Both the position numbers and the translations under genes were made by a program. The notes beneath the pieces were generated by a model. The model was not told the origin of the DNA, ran no database searches, and saw only the letters and a list, made by a program, of their open reading frames with translations. Positions 24,683-33,364 of a stretch of DNA of 64,000 nucleotides are shown here, one piece after another (position 1 is the stretch's first letter; every line of letters begins with the position of its first letter). The DNA is from Enemella dayhoffiae (GTDB lineage: Bacteria > Actinomycetota > Actinomycetes > Propionibacteriales > Propionibacteriaceae): assembly GCF_002250625.1 (NCBI RefSeq), contig NZ_NMVQ01000043.1, forward strand, positions 1-64,000. Direction: 5' to 3'.

Positions 24683-27334
24683 GTGGCCCGTCCTGGCGCC
24701 CAGACGACGGTTGAGCCGTTCGTCCAGGCAGTGACCACATTCATCGGTGGACCGCTTGGCCGCCACGCCGCTCGCACCGGACGCCGGGCGTACTCGTGGA
24801 TCAACCCGGGCACGGTCGCACTGGCCGTCGCCACCGTGATGTGGGTGCTGGCGGTGATCCGACAGGACCCGTGTCGGCAGGTGCTGCCGAACGTCGCCCC
24901 GAACGGGTTCATCGAGCAGTGCTATTCCGACATCCCGCTGCTCTATCGCGGCCGCGGGCTGGTCGACGGAAACGTCCCCTATTTCGACTCCGGCGACTAT
25001 CAGGTGCTCGAATATCCGGTGCTGACCGGCTATTTCTTGGAGCTGATGCGCCGGATCACCGCCCTGCTCGGGGCGCCGGTCGGCCCCGGGCTCAGCGAGG
25101 AACAGGCCATCTCGGCCACCAACACGTTCTATTCGGTCAACATGGTGGCGCTGTTCGTGCTGCTGGTGGTGCTCGTCGTGGCCCAGCTCGCCTCCACTCC
25201 GGGGCGGCGCTGGGACACCCTGATGATCGTCGCCTCCCCCTCGATCATCCTCACCGGGCTGATCAACTGGGACCTGCTGCCGGTCGCGCTGACCGCCCTC
25301 GGCATCCTGTTCTGGCAGCGCCGGCAACCGGGTGTCGCGGGGGTGCTGCTGGGGCTGTCGATGGCCGCCAAGTTGTACGCCGGGTTCCTGCTCGGGCCGC
25401 TGCTGCTGCTCTGCCTGCGGACCGGCAGGTGGCGCGAATTTCTGCGCACCCTGGGCGGCTTCCTGATCGCCTGGGCGCTGAGCAACCTGCCGGTGATGAT
25501 CTTCGCGCCGGTGCAGTGGAGGGAGTTCTGGACCTTCAACTCCGAGCGGGCCGGCGACTTCGGCTCGCTGTGGTACCTGTTCGTGCTGGCCGGCAAACCG
25601 GTGGTCGACCTCAACCTGGTCTCCACCACCTTCTTCCTGATCGGCTGCGCGGCGATTGGGGTGCTGATCCTGCTCGCGCCGACGCGGCCACGGATCGGGC
25701 AGGTCTGCTTCCTGGTGCTGGTCGCCTTCGTCGCCACCAACAAGGTCTACTCCCCGCAGTATGTGTTGTGGTTGCTGCCGTTCCTGGCACTGTGCCGGCC
25801 CCGGTGGCGGGACTGGATCATCTTCGGCATCGGCGAGTGGCTCTATGTGATGGCCATCTGGGGCCACCTCGGGCAATACCTCACCCCCGGTGGCGGTGGT
25901 CCGGACAAGCTGTTCTGGGCCGCCACGGTGCTGCGGCTGCTGACCCAGCTGTGGGTGTGCGCGGTGGTGGTACGCGACATCCTGCGCCCCGAGCACGACC
26001 TGGTCCGGGTCGGTGCGCTGCCCGGGGACCGCTCGGCGTACGCCGACGACCCGAGCGGTGGCGTACTCGACGGGGCGCCGGACACCCCCTTCTGGGGGAA
26101 CGTGCAGCGCCGCGGGGCGCAGGCCCTGGCGGGCGTACGATCGGTGATCCCGCCGCGCACCCGGCCCGGCACCCCACTGCCCGGGGTCACTCCCCGGATC
26201 GACCGCTGGGACCGGGCCGGCGGCCGCTGGGTCGGCGTGACCTGGGTGGTGAGCCGGCTGCTGCTGGTCGCGGTGGCGGTGTTCGCGATGGCAGAAAGCG
26301 GACGTACCTTCTCGGAGGTGCTGCTCAACTGGGACGCCGAGCACTACATCGGGCTGGCCCAGGACTGGTACCAGTACACCGGCAATCCTGAGATCGACAA
26401 GCGGATGGCGTTCTTCCCCGGGCTGCCGGCGCTGCTCAAGGCGTTCATGACGATCGGCATCCCGGGGGAATATGTCGGGCTGGTGATCTCGCTGATCGCC
26501 TCGGCGTTCGCCGCCGCCGCGCTGTATCGGATGGGCGGGGTCTGGGCCGCCGTGCTGTGGTTGTGCGCCCCCGCGGCGATCTTCACGATGATGCCCTACA
26601 CCGAATCGCTGTTCTGCGCCTTCGCCTTCTGGGCCTGGGAACGCGCCCGGGCCGACAAGTGGTGGCAGGTGGCGATCCTGGCCTCGGCGGCCTGTTCGGT
26701 GCGGGTGTCAGGGCTGTTCCTGATCGGTGCGCTCGGGATCATGGTGCTCACCTGGCGGATGCCCCCGGGCACCACGTTTGGTCAGCGGATCGTGGGTTGG
26801 CTGAAGCGGGCGGTCTGGTTGATCCCGCCGGCGCTGGTGATGTTCGCCTACGCCGCCTATCTGAAGAAGCTCACCGGCTCCTGGATGATGTGGTATGAGG
26901 CGCAGGCGATGGGTTGGTCGCGGCACTGGACCCCGCCCTGGCAGAGCGTGAAGACCACCCTCGATGTGATCCTCGGCCCGCAATATGACGGCAACCCCGG
27001 CTGGGACCTGGTGTTCACCTTCGAGCTCTTCTCGATGGCGTTCGGTCTGCTGGCCGTCGGCTGGTTGCTGCGGCGGCGGATGTGGGCCGAGGCGGCCTGG
27101 GTCGGGGTGCAGGCGTTCGCCTTCTCCACCTCGGAATGGCTCTTCTCGGTCAACCGCGCGGTGCTGCTGTGGTTCCCGATCTGGATCATCGCCGCCGAGT
27201 TGATCGCCTGGAAACCCGTCACCCGCCGCGGGATCGTGCTGCACCGGGGCCTGCACATCGGCTGGATGCTGGGGTCGGTGATCACCATGATGTGGTGGGC
27301 GCGGATGTTCTATCTGGGGCAGTGGTCCAGCTAG
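24683..27334 (+). CDS. Fused GT87-type and PIG-V-type polytopic glycosyltransferases
   Basis: An 883-residue membrane protein with about 20 hydrophobic segments. Residues 1 to about 440 resemble GT87/DUF2029 mannosyltransferases, with a membrane-proximal acidic loop FDSGDYQVLEYPVL and TNKVYSPQYVLWLLPFL. After a charged linker (about 440-510) a second unit resembles PIG-V-type mannosyltransferases: LLNWDAEHYIGLAQDWY, RMAFFPGLPALL and MMPYTESLFCAFAFWAWER. Actinobacteria usually encode these as separate genes. The GTG at 24683 follows AAAGGAG closely. Likely substrates are polyprenyl-phosphate mannose and cell-envelope lipids or glycans. It follows the PBP by 42 nt and overlaps the AlkD-like gene by 13 nt. 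Confidence 0.82.
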   Translation: MARPGAQTTVEPFVQAVTTFIGGPLGRHAARTGRRAYSWINPGTVALAVATVMWVLAVIRQDPCRQVLPNVAPNGFIEQCYSDIPLLYRGRGLVDGNVPYFDSGDYQVLEYPVLTGYFLELMRRITALLGAPVGPGLSEEQAISATNTFYSVNMVALFVLLVVLVVAQLASTPGRRWDTLMIVASPSIILTGLINWDLLPVALTALGILFWQRRQPGVAGVLLGLSMAAKLYAGFLLGPLLLLCLRTGRWREFLRTLGGFLIAWALSNLPVMIFAPVQWREFWTFNSERAGDFGSLWYLFVLAGKPVVDLNLVSTTFFLIGCAAIGVLILLAPTRPRIGQVCFLVLVAFVATNKVYSPQYVLWLLPFLALCRPRWRDWIIFGIGEWLYVMAIWGHLGQYLTPGGGGPDKLFWAATVLRLLTQLWVCAVVVRDILRPEHDLVRVGALPGDRSAYADDPSGGVLDGAPDTPFWGNVQRRGAQALAGVRSVIPPRTRPGTPLPGVTPRIDRWDRAGGRWVGVTWVVSRLLLVAVAVFAMAESGRTFSEVLLNWDAEHYIGLAQDWYQYTGNPEIDKRMAFFPGLPALLKAFMTIGIPGEYVGLVISLIASAFAAAALYRMGGVWAAVLWLCAPAAIFTMMPYTESLFCAFAFWAWERARADKWWQVAILASAACSVRVSGLFLIGALGIMVLTWRMPPGTTFGQRIVGWLKRAVWLIPPALVMFAYAAYLKKLTGSWMMWYEAQAMGWSRHWTPPWQSVKTTLDVILGPQYDGNPGWDLVFTFELFSMAFGLLAVGWLLRRRMWAEAAWVGVQAFAFSTSEWLFSVNRAVLLWFPIWIIAAELIAWKPVTRRGIVLHRGLHIGWMLGSVITMMWWARMFYLGQWSS

Positions 27335-28002
27335 GCCACGCCATCCGGGCCGAGCTGGCCGCGGCCGCGGACCCGGCGCGTGCCGAATCCATGCGGGCGT
27401 ACCTGAAATCCGAACTGCCCTGTCACGGGATCGGCAACGCTGCGGTGCGGAAGCTGGTCGCGGCGCGGCTGCGCGGGGTGGCGCTGTCGGCCGCGGAGTG
27501 GGAGCGGCTGATCCGCGAACTCTGGGACGGTGCGGAGTATCGCGAGGAGCGGTTCGCGGCGCTGTCGGTGGCGCGGGCACGGGCACGGGCGTACCGGCGG
27601 TACGCCGAACGGCCGGAATCGCTTGCACTGTATGAATATCTGATCCGCACCGGGGCCTGGTGGGATCTGGTCGATGAGACCGCGCACCTGGTGGAAGGCG
27701 TGCTGGTGGCGCACCCGGAGGCCGCGGCGGCGGTGTTGCGCCGGTGGGCGGTCGATCCGGATGTCTGGGTACGCCGGGTGGCGATCACCGCGCAGCTGCA
27801 TCGGGGCGCCGGGACGGATCTGGCGCTGCTGGCGGATGCCATCGCGGGGTCGGTCGATGACCCGGATTTCTTTGCCCGCAAGGCGATCGGCTGGGCGCTG
27901 CGGCAGTACGCCCGCACCGATCCGGACTGGGTACGCGGCTATCTGGCGGCCCATCCCGAGCTCTCGCCGCTCTCGATCCGCGAGGCCAGCAAGCACCTGT
28001 GA
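27322..28002 (+). CDS. DNA alkylation repair protein, AlkD-like glycosylase
   Basis: A 226-residue all-helical HEAT-like-repeat protein of the AlkC/AlkD superfamily, which removes alkylated purines. The active-site region TGAWWDLVDETAHLV carries the expected Trp and Asp. DVWVRRVAI and FFARKAIGWALRQYAR supply the helix with the conserved basic residues. The GTG at 27322 lies inside the end of the glycosyltransferase gene, with GGGGC upstream, so translation may be coupled. Longer in-frame starts would lie deep inside that gene and are rejected. Confidence 0.85.
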   Translation: MVQLGHAIRAELAAAADPARAESMRAYLKSELPCHGIGNAAVRKLVAARLRGVALSAAEWERLIRELWDGAEYREERFAALSVARARARAYRRYAERPESLALYEYLIRTGAWWDLVDETAHLVEGVLVAHPEAAAAVLRRWAVDPDVWVRRVAITAQLHRGAGTDLALLADAIAGSVDDPDFFARKAIGWALRQYARTDPDWVRGYLAAHPELSPLSIREASKHL

Positions 28003-28021
28003 ACGCCCACCTCTCACGATC

Positions 28022-28155
28022 TTGGTGACGGTGTGCGGCGCTGTTAGGCTGGCGTCAGCGTCGCGTGTCGGTGGCACTCTGTGTCAGGCATGGAGGCGTG
28101 GGATCTGAGGGAGGACGACATGGTGATGTCGACCCCTTCGCTCTCTCGTGACTGA
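28022..28155 (+). promoter_or_regulatory. Promoter and 11-codon leader ORF ahead of the hemerythrin gene
   Basis: TTGGTG (28022-28027) and TAGGCT (28045-28050) are 17 bp apart. Downstream, an ATG at 28120 with GAGGGAGG just upstream opens a short frame, MVMSTPSLSRD, whose stop (28153-28155) overlaps the GTG start of the hemerythrin gene at 28148. The hemerythrin GTG itself has no ribosome site, so coupling through this leader is plausible. Confidence 0.45.
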
Positions 28156-28687
28156 GGGCGATGACACCGGGCCAGCAACCCGGAACCACAGCACGGACGG
28201 CGCGCAGTCTGCGCCGCGATCCGGGGATGAGGGTGCCCGATTGGTCGCCTGGGCGACCGAGCTGCGGCAGGTTCATGTCCGGCTCCGTCAGGCGTTGCGC
28301 GTCGCGCAGGCTGCTGCCGCAGCGGGACACTCGCCCGAGACCGCGGGGCGAGAACTGCTGGTGTTCTGTCACGGCTTCTGTGCGGCGTTGACGGGGCATC
28401 ACGAGGGTGAGGATCGCGAACTGTTCCCGGCGATCGCGGCTGCGCATCCAAAGCTGCGGGACACATTGCGGTCTCTGCAGCAGGATCACTCGATGATCGC
28501 CCACCTCGTCAATGGGTTGCAGTCGTCGGTGACTGGATCGGCGACGCCGGCGGAACTCGCCCGGTACCTGGAGGGGATCGCCGCGATCATGGAGAGCCAC
28601 TTCCACTACGAGGAACGGCAACTCCTCGAGGTGCTCGAGACTCTCGCGCTCAACGCCGACCCCAGGCGCGTTCTCGGCCCCCTCTGA
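28148..28687 (+). CDS. Hemerythrin HHE-domain protein
   Basis: A 179-residue four-helix-bundle protein with a di-iron-type ligand set. After a polar N-terminus, the ligand helices read GHHEGEDRELFPAI, QQDHSMIAHLV and MESHFHYEERQLLEVL. Such proteins bind O2 or NO, or respond to redox stress; the precise role is unknown. The last 38 bases overlap the end of the convergent B3/B4-domain gene. The GTG start may be reached by coupling to the short leader ORF upstream. Confidence 0.88.
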   Translation: MTEGDDTGPATRNHSTDGAQSAPRSGDEGARLVAWATELRQVHVRLRQALRVAQAAAAAGHSPETAGRELLVFCHGFCAALTGHHEGEDRELFPAIAAAHPKLRDTLRSLQQDHSMIAHLVNGLQSSVTGSATPAELARYLEGIAAIMESHFHYEERQLLEVLETLALNADPRRVLGPL

Positions 28688-29327
28688 CCACCCGACCGGG
28701 CACGATCCGCACGAGCTCGGCCAGGGCGTCGGCCACCGACACCGCCCCCTCGGTGTGCATCGCCTCCACCACGATCAGCGCCCGGCGGGTCTCCGGCCGG
28801 ATCGCCGAGTGCCCGCTCTGCCGGTGACACCAGCGCCGGGCGTGCGCCTCACCGGCCGCGTCGGCGAAGATCACCTCGCCGGGTTCGGGGTGCTGCCGCT
28901 CCCCGGAGAAGGCCAGATAGCTCTCCTCGCCACTGGCCCGGCACACCTGCAGCGGACCGGTGACCCGGTCCAGATCGAACGGCGCCACCGGGATCGCGTA
29001 CGCCGCCGAGACGGCATTGCAGGCATCCACCAGCGGGTGGATCGCCGGCAACTCGCCAGACTTCCGCAACCGCCGCAGCAGCGCCTCGGCCGCGCACCGG
29101 TAGTCGGTCGGCCGCAGACCCATCCGCGCGAACGCAGCCCGCCAGGCCCGGATCTCGGCCAGGCCGGACTCCGGCCCGTCGGCGAACCGTGCGGTCGCCC
29201 GGTCGAGCAGCGCGGCGATCTCGGTGTCCGGCCGCCGGGGATCGTGGTCCAGTTCGACCAGCATGGTGCCGAAGGACAGTTCTGCGAACTCGGCGCGGAG
29301 CTCCTCGGCGTACCCGAACTCGCTCAT
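28650..29327 (-). CDS. B3/B4 tRNA-binding-domain protein (PheRS beta-like fragment family)
   Basis: A 225-residue soluble protein with a B3/B4 domain, the editing-type domain also found in phenylalanyl-tRNA synthetase beta. Landmarks are GLRPTDYRCAAEALLRRLRK, ATHPLVDACN-like IHPLVDACNAVSAAYAIPVA, and EVIFADAAGEAHARRWCHRQ. Free-standing members may hydrolyse mischarged tRNA or bind amino acids. The start overlaps the EamA stop (ATGA), so it is made with the exporter, hinting at a shared amino-acid-like substrate. It overlaps the convergent hemerythrin gene by 38 nt at its 3' end. Confidence 0.87.
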   Translation of the reverse strand: MSEFGYAEELRAEFAELSFGTMLVELDHDPRRPDTEIAALLDRATARFADGPESGLAEIRAWRAAFARMGLRPTDYRCAAEALLRRLRKSGELPAIHPLVDACNAVSAAYAIPVAPFDLDRVTGPLQVCRASGEESYLAFSGERQHPEPGEVIFADAAGEAHARRWCHRQSGHSAIRPETRRALIVVEAMHTEGAVSVADALAELVRIVPGRVVRGGRERAWGRR

Positions 29328-30211
29328 GCGAGGCCGCCAGGCGTCGAGGCCGCGGTCAACCGCGGGCGACGCAGTCCCACCGCCAGGCCCGCTGCCACCA
29401 GGCCCATGCCGGCCCAGACCCCCGGCCCGGGCACCCCGCCGACCAGTGCGACCCCGGCCAGGGCGGCTGCCACCGGTGCCAGCCCCGCGAGCAGCACGGC
29501 CCGATCGCTGCCGAGCCCGCGCACGGCGGAATACCAGCAGACGAAGGCGATCGCGGTGACCGCCACGGCGAGGAAGGCGATGCTGGCCCACGCCGGACCA
29601 GTCAGGCTCAGCGCCGCGGCCGGGCCCTCGAGAGGCAGCGCGATCACGGCGAACATCACCGCCGCCAGCCAGACCGCGTGCACCGACACACCCCAGGCGC
29701 CGAGGCGACCGATCACCGGCACCGCGAGCAGGGTGAACCCGGCCTCGCAGGCCAGCAACAGCAGCGCGAGCAGCGCACCGGTCGGGTCGGTACGCCCGAA
29801 GCCGATCACCAGCCCGGAGCCGGCGACGACCACGCCCGCCGCCGCCAGCGCCGCGGCCCGCGGCCGGCCACCCTCCAGGAAGGGACCGACCACGGCGACG
29901 ATGACCGGCGCCCCGGCGACCGCGACCGCCAGCACGGCCGGTTCGGCATGCGCCAGCCCCCGTACCACTCCGATGTTGAAGAGCACCTGGCCGATCGCGG
30001 CCACCCCGATCAGCCACAGCCACTCCGGTCCGCGCGGCATCGGGACCCGTACGCCGAGGACGCGCGCGGCGAGGATCAGCATCAGTGCCGCGGCGGCGTA
30101 CCGGATGGCCTGGGCGGTGAACAGCGGGGCGTCGATCAGGAGGTGGGAGACAGCTGTGCTGGCACCGACGATGCCCATCGCCAGGGCCCCGCCGAGAACA
30201 GATTTCATCAT
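29324..30211 (-). CDS. EamA/DMT-family exporter
   Basis: A 295-residue membrane protein with ten predicted helices in two EamA repeats, typical of drug/metabolite or amino-acid exporters. It starts at tandem ATGs (30211/30208) with only a weak ribosome site. The stop overlaps the B3/B4 gene. It is divergent from a MocR-type regulator 29 nt away; MocR regulators often control a divergent EamA gene, so it is probably the target. Confidence 0.88.
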   Translation of the reverse strand: MMKSVLGGALAMGIVGASTAVSHLLIDAPLFTAQAIRYAAAALMLILAARVLGVRVPMPRGPEWLWLIGVAAIGQVLFNIGVVRGLAHAEPAVLAVAVAGAPVIVAVVGPFLEGGRPRAAALAAAGVVVAGSGLVIGFGRTDPTGALLALLLLACEAGFTLLAVPVIGRLGAWGVSVHAVWLAAVMFAVIALPLEGPAAALSLTGPAWASIAFLAVAVTAIAFVCWYSAVRGLGSDRAVLLAGLAPVAAALAGVALVGGVPGPGVWAGMGLVAAGLAVGLRRPRLTAASTPGGLA

Positions 30212-30240
30212 GGAGCCAGCAAATCGGGCATGATGGACCG

Positions 30241-31752
30241 GTGAACAGGGCCAAAGTGGGCGTGATCGATGAGTCCAAACGCTCGCCTGCGGCACCGTCG
30301 GGACTGGACTTCCTGCAGCTCGACCCGGCGGCGCGGCCCGACGGCGTGGGCGTGACCGACTGGCTGACCGGTGAACTGCGGGCCGCCATCGACGACGGCC
30401 GGCTCCCGGTCGGTTCGCGCCTGCCGCCGACCCGCGAGCTCGCGGACGGGCTCGGCCTGTCCCGCGGGGTCGTCACCGAGGCGTACCGCCGGCTCGGCGA
30501 TGAGGGCCGGATCCGTGGTCGCGGCCGCGCCGGAACCCTGATCGAGGCAGCCGCGCGCACGGCCACCGGGGCCGCGCAGCCCCGGCCGGACGCGCCGGAC
30601 CGGGCGGCATTCTTCGACCGAGCACCCGCCGCGGGGCTGGTCGACGATCTGCGCGAGCTGCCCGCGCGGATCGACCTCGCCCCGGGCCGGCCGGACCTGA
30701 CCGCCTTCCCGCGGGCCGCCTGGTTGCGCGCCGAGCGGGCCGTGCTGGAGGAGTTGCCCGCCCCACTGCTCGGCTACCCCGATCCGCGGGGTACCCGGGA
30801 GCTGCGCGCGGCCGTCGCCGGTTGGCTGGCTCGCTTCCGCGGCATCGTCGCCGACCCGGGTGAGCTGATCATCGTCGCCGGCGTGGCGCAGTCGCTGACC
30901 CTGCTCGCGCAGCTGCTGCACCGAGACGGTGTGACCCGGTTCGCGGTGGAGGACCCCGGCTCGCTCGGTGCGCGGGGAGCGTTGCGGGCCTGGGGGCTCG
31001 CCACCCCGCCGGTACCCATTGACGACGACGGGCCCGACATCGCGGCGCTCGAGGCGAGCGGGGCGGCTGCGGTGCTGGTCACCCCCGCGCACCAGTTCCC
31101 GACCGGGGTCGCGATGGCGCCCGAGCGCCGGCACGCCCTGCTGGATTGGGCCCGGCGGACCGGCGGGCTGATCGTGGAGGACGATTACGATGCCGAACAC
31201 CGCTACGACCGCGCGCCGGTCTCGGCGCTGCGCTGCCTGGACCCGGACCTGGTCTGCTACACCGGCAGCGTCTCCAAGACCCTCTCCCCGGCGCTGCGGA
31301 TCGGCTGGCTGCTGCCGCCGGCCCGGATGCGGGACCGGCTTGCGGTGCTCAAGCGGGACACCGACCTGGGGAATGCGACCCTGCCGCAACTCGTGCTCGC
31401 CCGGCTGATCACCAGCGGAGCGCTGGAGCGGCAGCTGCGCCACCTGCGCCGGCAGCAGCAACGGCGGCGCGACGCCATGATCGAGGCGATCGAGCGGCAC
31501 CTGCCGCACGCGGAGGTGCACGGCGCGGCCGCCGGGGTGCACCTGACGATCACGCTGCCTTCGGGCACCGACGACGTGGCGCTCGCTGCGGCGGCGCTCG
31601 AACGCGGGGTCAAGGTGCACCCGTTGTCCTGGCACACCCAGCTCCCCGGTCGCCCCGGGCTCGTGCTGGGGTATGCCGCGACCGCCGGTGCGGTGATCGA
31701 TGAGGGCATCGGCCTGGTGGGGGAGGCGTACGCCGAGCAGGCCGTCGGGTGA
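30241..31752 (+). CDS. MocR-type regulator (GntR helix-turn-helix fused to an aminotransferase-like domain)
   Basis: A 503-residue protein. The N-terminal winged helix shows LPVGSRLPPTRELADGLGLS and RGVVTEAYRRLGDEG. The long C-terminal half is a type I aminotransferase fold, with VEDDYDAEHRYDR and the PLP-lysine region YTGSVSKTLSPALRIGW. Members sense PLP or an amine/amino-acid adduct. GTG start at 30241. It is divergent from the EamA/B3-B4 pair and probably regulates it from the short region 30212-30240. Confidence 0.9.
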   Translation: MNRAKVGVIDESKRSPAAPSGLDFLQLDPAARPDGVGVTDWLTGELRAAIDDGRLPVGSRLPPTRELADGLGLSRGVVTEAYRRLGDEGRIRGRGRAGTLIEAAARTATGAAQPRPDAPDRAAFFDRAPAAGLVDDLRELPARIDLAPGRPDLTAFPRAAWLRAERAVLEELPAPLLGYPDPRGTRELRAAVAGWLARFRGIVADPGELIIVAGVAQSLTLLAQLLHRDGVTRFAVEDPGSLGARGALRAWGLATPPVPIDDDGPDIAALEASGAAAVLVTPAHQFPTGVAMAPERRHALLDWARRTGGLIVEDDYDAEHRYDRAPVSALRCLDPDLVCYTGSVSKTLSPALRIGWLLPPARMRDRLAVLKRDTDLGNATLPQLVLARLITSGALERQLRHLRRQQQRRRDAMIEAIERHLPHAEVHGAAAGVHLTITLPSGTDDVALAAAALERGVKVHPLSWHTQLPGRPGLVLGYAATAGAVIDEGIGLVGEAYAEQAVG

Positions 31753-31762
31753 GTCCGCCCGC

Positions 31763-31870
31763 TCAGCGGCGGCGGGCCCGGTGGGCCGCGGCCTTGGTCC
31801 GGTTCTGGCAGCGGGTCGAGCAGAACTGCGGCGCTGCTCGCGCTGGCGGCCGCGACCCCGGCACTGGGCC
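31763..31870 (-). pseudogene. C-terminal remnant of a CGNR zinc-finger protein
   Basis: On the minus strand the sequence reads ARAAPQFCSTRCQNRTKAAA then HRARRR and stop. This is the zinc-finger tail of CGNR-domain regulators, here with CQNR for CGNR. No upstream part is visible; the toxin-antitoxin pair begins a few bases away, suggesting that it replaced the rest of the gene. Too short for normal gene calling. Confidence 0.6.
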
Positions 31871-31876
31871 GGCTGG

Positions 31877-32272
31877 TCAGCGGGTACTGATGACCGGGGT
31901 CATCGCTCCCGCGCCCAGCGTTCGGTCGCTCGTCGCGATCGCGAGGCCGCGCCGAGTGGCCTGGGCGACGATCATCCGGTCGAACGGATCGCGGTGCTCC
32001 CAGTTGAGTTGACCGGCCAGGGATGCATCGGCGGAGTCGATCGGGAGGTCGTCCGCGGTCAGGGCTCGGAGGGTGTCGCTCCAGCCCGCCAGCAGTCCGG
32101 CACCGTTGAGTCGGCCGATGCGCGTCTTCGTCGCAATCTCCCAGGCCGAGGCTGCGGAGACGTACAGCTCGTTCGCGGTGTCCTGGAGGATTTCCAGCGC
32201 CTGCGGATTCACGCGCGCGGGCGAGGCCGTCAGCCAGAGCAGGGCGTTGGTATCGAGAAGGATCGCGGTCAC
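31877..32272 (-). CDS. PIN-domain toxin (VapC-like)
   Basis: A 131-residue PIN-domain ribonuclease. Acidic active-site residues are seen in LLDTNALLWL (Asp near 7), SAASAWEIATK (Glu near 44), LPIDSADA and HRDPFDRMIVAQA. The GTG start overlaps the antitoxin stop (GTGA), so the pair is tightly coupled. It should cleave RNA when free of its antitoxin. Confidence 0.9.
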   Translation of the reverse strand: MTAILLDTNALLWLTASPARVNPQALEILQDTANELYVSAASAWEIATKTRIGRLNGAGLLAGWSDTLRALTADDLPIDSADASLAGQLNWEHRDPFDRMIVAQATRRGLAIATSDRTLGAGAMTPVISTR

Positions 32273-32505
32273 GCCGTACGCCCTTCCCAGGCAGCGAGCT
32301 CGTCGTCGGACAGCGGCGCGTCGAAGTCGTCGGGCACCTCGAGGCCCGGGAGATGCCCGAACCTCCGCTGCTGCGGCGTGACGGGGCCCACCACCGCCAC
32401 CGGACGGCCGTGGGAGGTGATGGTGATCGAGACGCCCGTCGACTCGACCTCGGCCAGCAGGGCACTCAGCGTGGCCTTGGCCTCGGTGCTGCTGATCGTT
32501 TTCAT
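32269..32505 (-). CDS. Phd/YefM-family antitoxin
   Basis: A 78-residue antitoxin. MKTISSTEAKATLSALLAEV is the typical Phd/YefM dimer and DNA-binding start, and the C-terminal part (DDFDAPLSDDELAAWEG) is the acidic toxin-binding segment. I use the ATG at 32505; the frame can be extended five codons to 32520 but then loses the family start. It should repress its own promoter at the inverted repeat just upstream. Confidence 0.9.
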   Translation of the reverse strand: MKTISSTEAKATLSALLAEVESTGVSITITSHGRPVAVVGPVTPQQRRFGHLPGLEVPDDFDAPLSDDELAAWEGRTA

Positions 32506-32525
32506 ACCCAGACGGTACAACCATT

Positions 32526-32546
32526 CTGACCGGTCATACTAGTCAG
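32526..32546. promoter_or_regulatory. Inverted repeat upstream of the toxin-antitoxin pair
   Basis: CTGAC and GTCAG frame a 21-bp interval that itself holds the palindromes TGACCGGTCA and ACTAGT. It is placed for autoregulation by the Phd-type antitoxin. Confidence 0.45.
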
Positions 32547-32577
32547 ATCTGTTGCTGGGTGCGCTCGACCAGGTGCG

Positions 32578-33210
32578 TCAGTCCTGTACCGGGCGTACCA
32601 GGTTGCGCAGCAGCGCCTTCAGGTCGGAGGTGCCGGCGCCTGGGGTGGTGCGGCCGAGCAGTTGGTCGAAGTTGCCCGCCTCGTGCACCGCATGCAGCAG
32701 GTCGATCGCCTGGCGCGCGGGCAGACTGAGGTGTACGCCGCGGCGGCGCAGCCCCAGCTCGATGAGGGACCCGAACAGCTCACTCATCTCGGCGTCCAAC
32801 TCGTTGAACATCACCGCGAACTCGGCGTTGCGGGCCGCGTGCAGGCGCAGCTCCAGCTGCAGCAGCTGGATGTTGCGGTCGGTCGGCTGGATGGCCACGA
32901 AGGTGTCCACGGCCGAGTCGATCAGCTCATCGAGCGGCTGCTCGCCGGTGTCCAGGACCTGCGCGATCGCGGTCTCCGCGGCGGCCAGGTGCTGCTGGCA
33001 CAGGTCGCGCAGCAACGCGGCACACAGCTCGTCCTTGGAGTCGAAGTTCGAATAGAACGCCCCCCGGGTGAAACCGGCCTGCTCACAGATCTCCTCGACG
33101 CTGGCGCCGTTCACCCCCTTGTCGGCGAACACCTCGATCGCGGCGGTCATCAACCTGCGGCGGGTCTCGGCACGCCGCGGAGAGAGGGTGGCCTCGGGCT
33201 GCACGATCAT
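32578..33210 (-). CDS. TetR/AcrR-family repressor of the MMPL operon
   Basis: A 210-residue regulator with the helix-turn-helix RRRLMTAAIEVFADKGVN and EEICEQAGFTRGAFYSNFDS, followed by a helical ligand domain. The ATG at 33210 follows AGGAGGACCGA; the longer frame from 33261 is rejected. It is divergent from the MMPL-Pip operon, and two perfect or near-perfect inverted repeats lie between them, so it probably represses that operon and itself. Confidence 0.9.
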   Translation of the reverse strand: MIVQPEATLSPRRAETRRRLMTAAIEVFADKGVNGASVEEICEQAGFTRGAFYSNFDSKDELCAALLRDLCQQHLAAAETAIAQVLDTGEQPLDELIDSAVDTFVAIQPTDRNIQLLQLELRLHAARNAEFAVMFNELDAEMSELFGSLIELGLRRRGVHLSLPARQAIDLLHAVHEAGNFDQLLGRTTPGAGTSDLKALLRNLVRPVQD

Positions 33211-33311
33211 TCGGTCCTCCTGCCCCGGTCGCGGTTGCGGCGTGAATCTCGAGGTTCGCACGGTGGGGGCTCCGGCCGGGCATAACCACTGACAAAGTTT
33301 GCGTACACCAC

Positions 33312-33352
33312 TGTATCGGATACATTTCTGTATCGCATACAGATCTGTATCG
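33312..33352. promoter_or_regulatory. Phased TetR operators upstream of MMPL
   Basis: TGTATCGGATACA (33312-33324, perfect palindrome) and TGTATCGCATACA (33329-33341) are followed by a half-site TGTATCG (33346-33352). Starts are exactly 17 bp apart. This region covers the space where the MMPL promoter must lie. Confidence 0.75.
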
Positions 33353-33364
33353 AAAGGTGTGCGG

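Noticed and set aside
22229-26344. 1371-codon minus-strand open frame
   Set aside because: It lies antisense to the penicillin-binding protein and glycosyltransferase genes; its composition (Gly/Arg/His/Gln-rich) is that of a GC-rich shadow frame.
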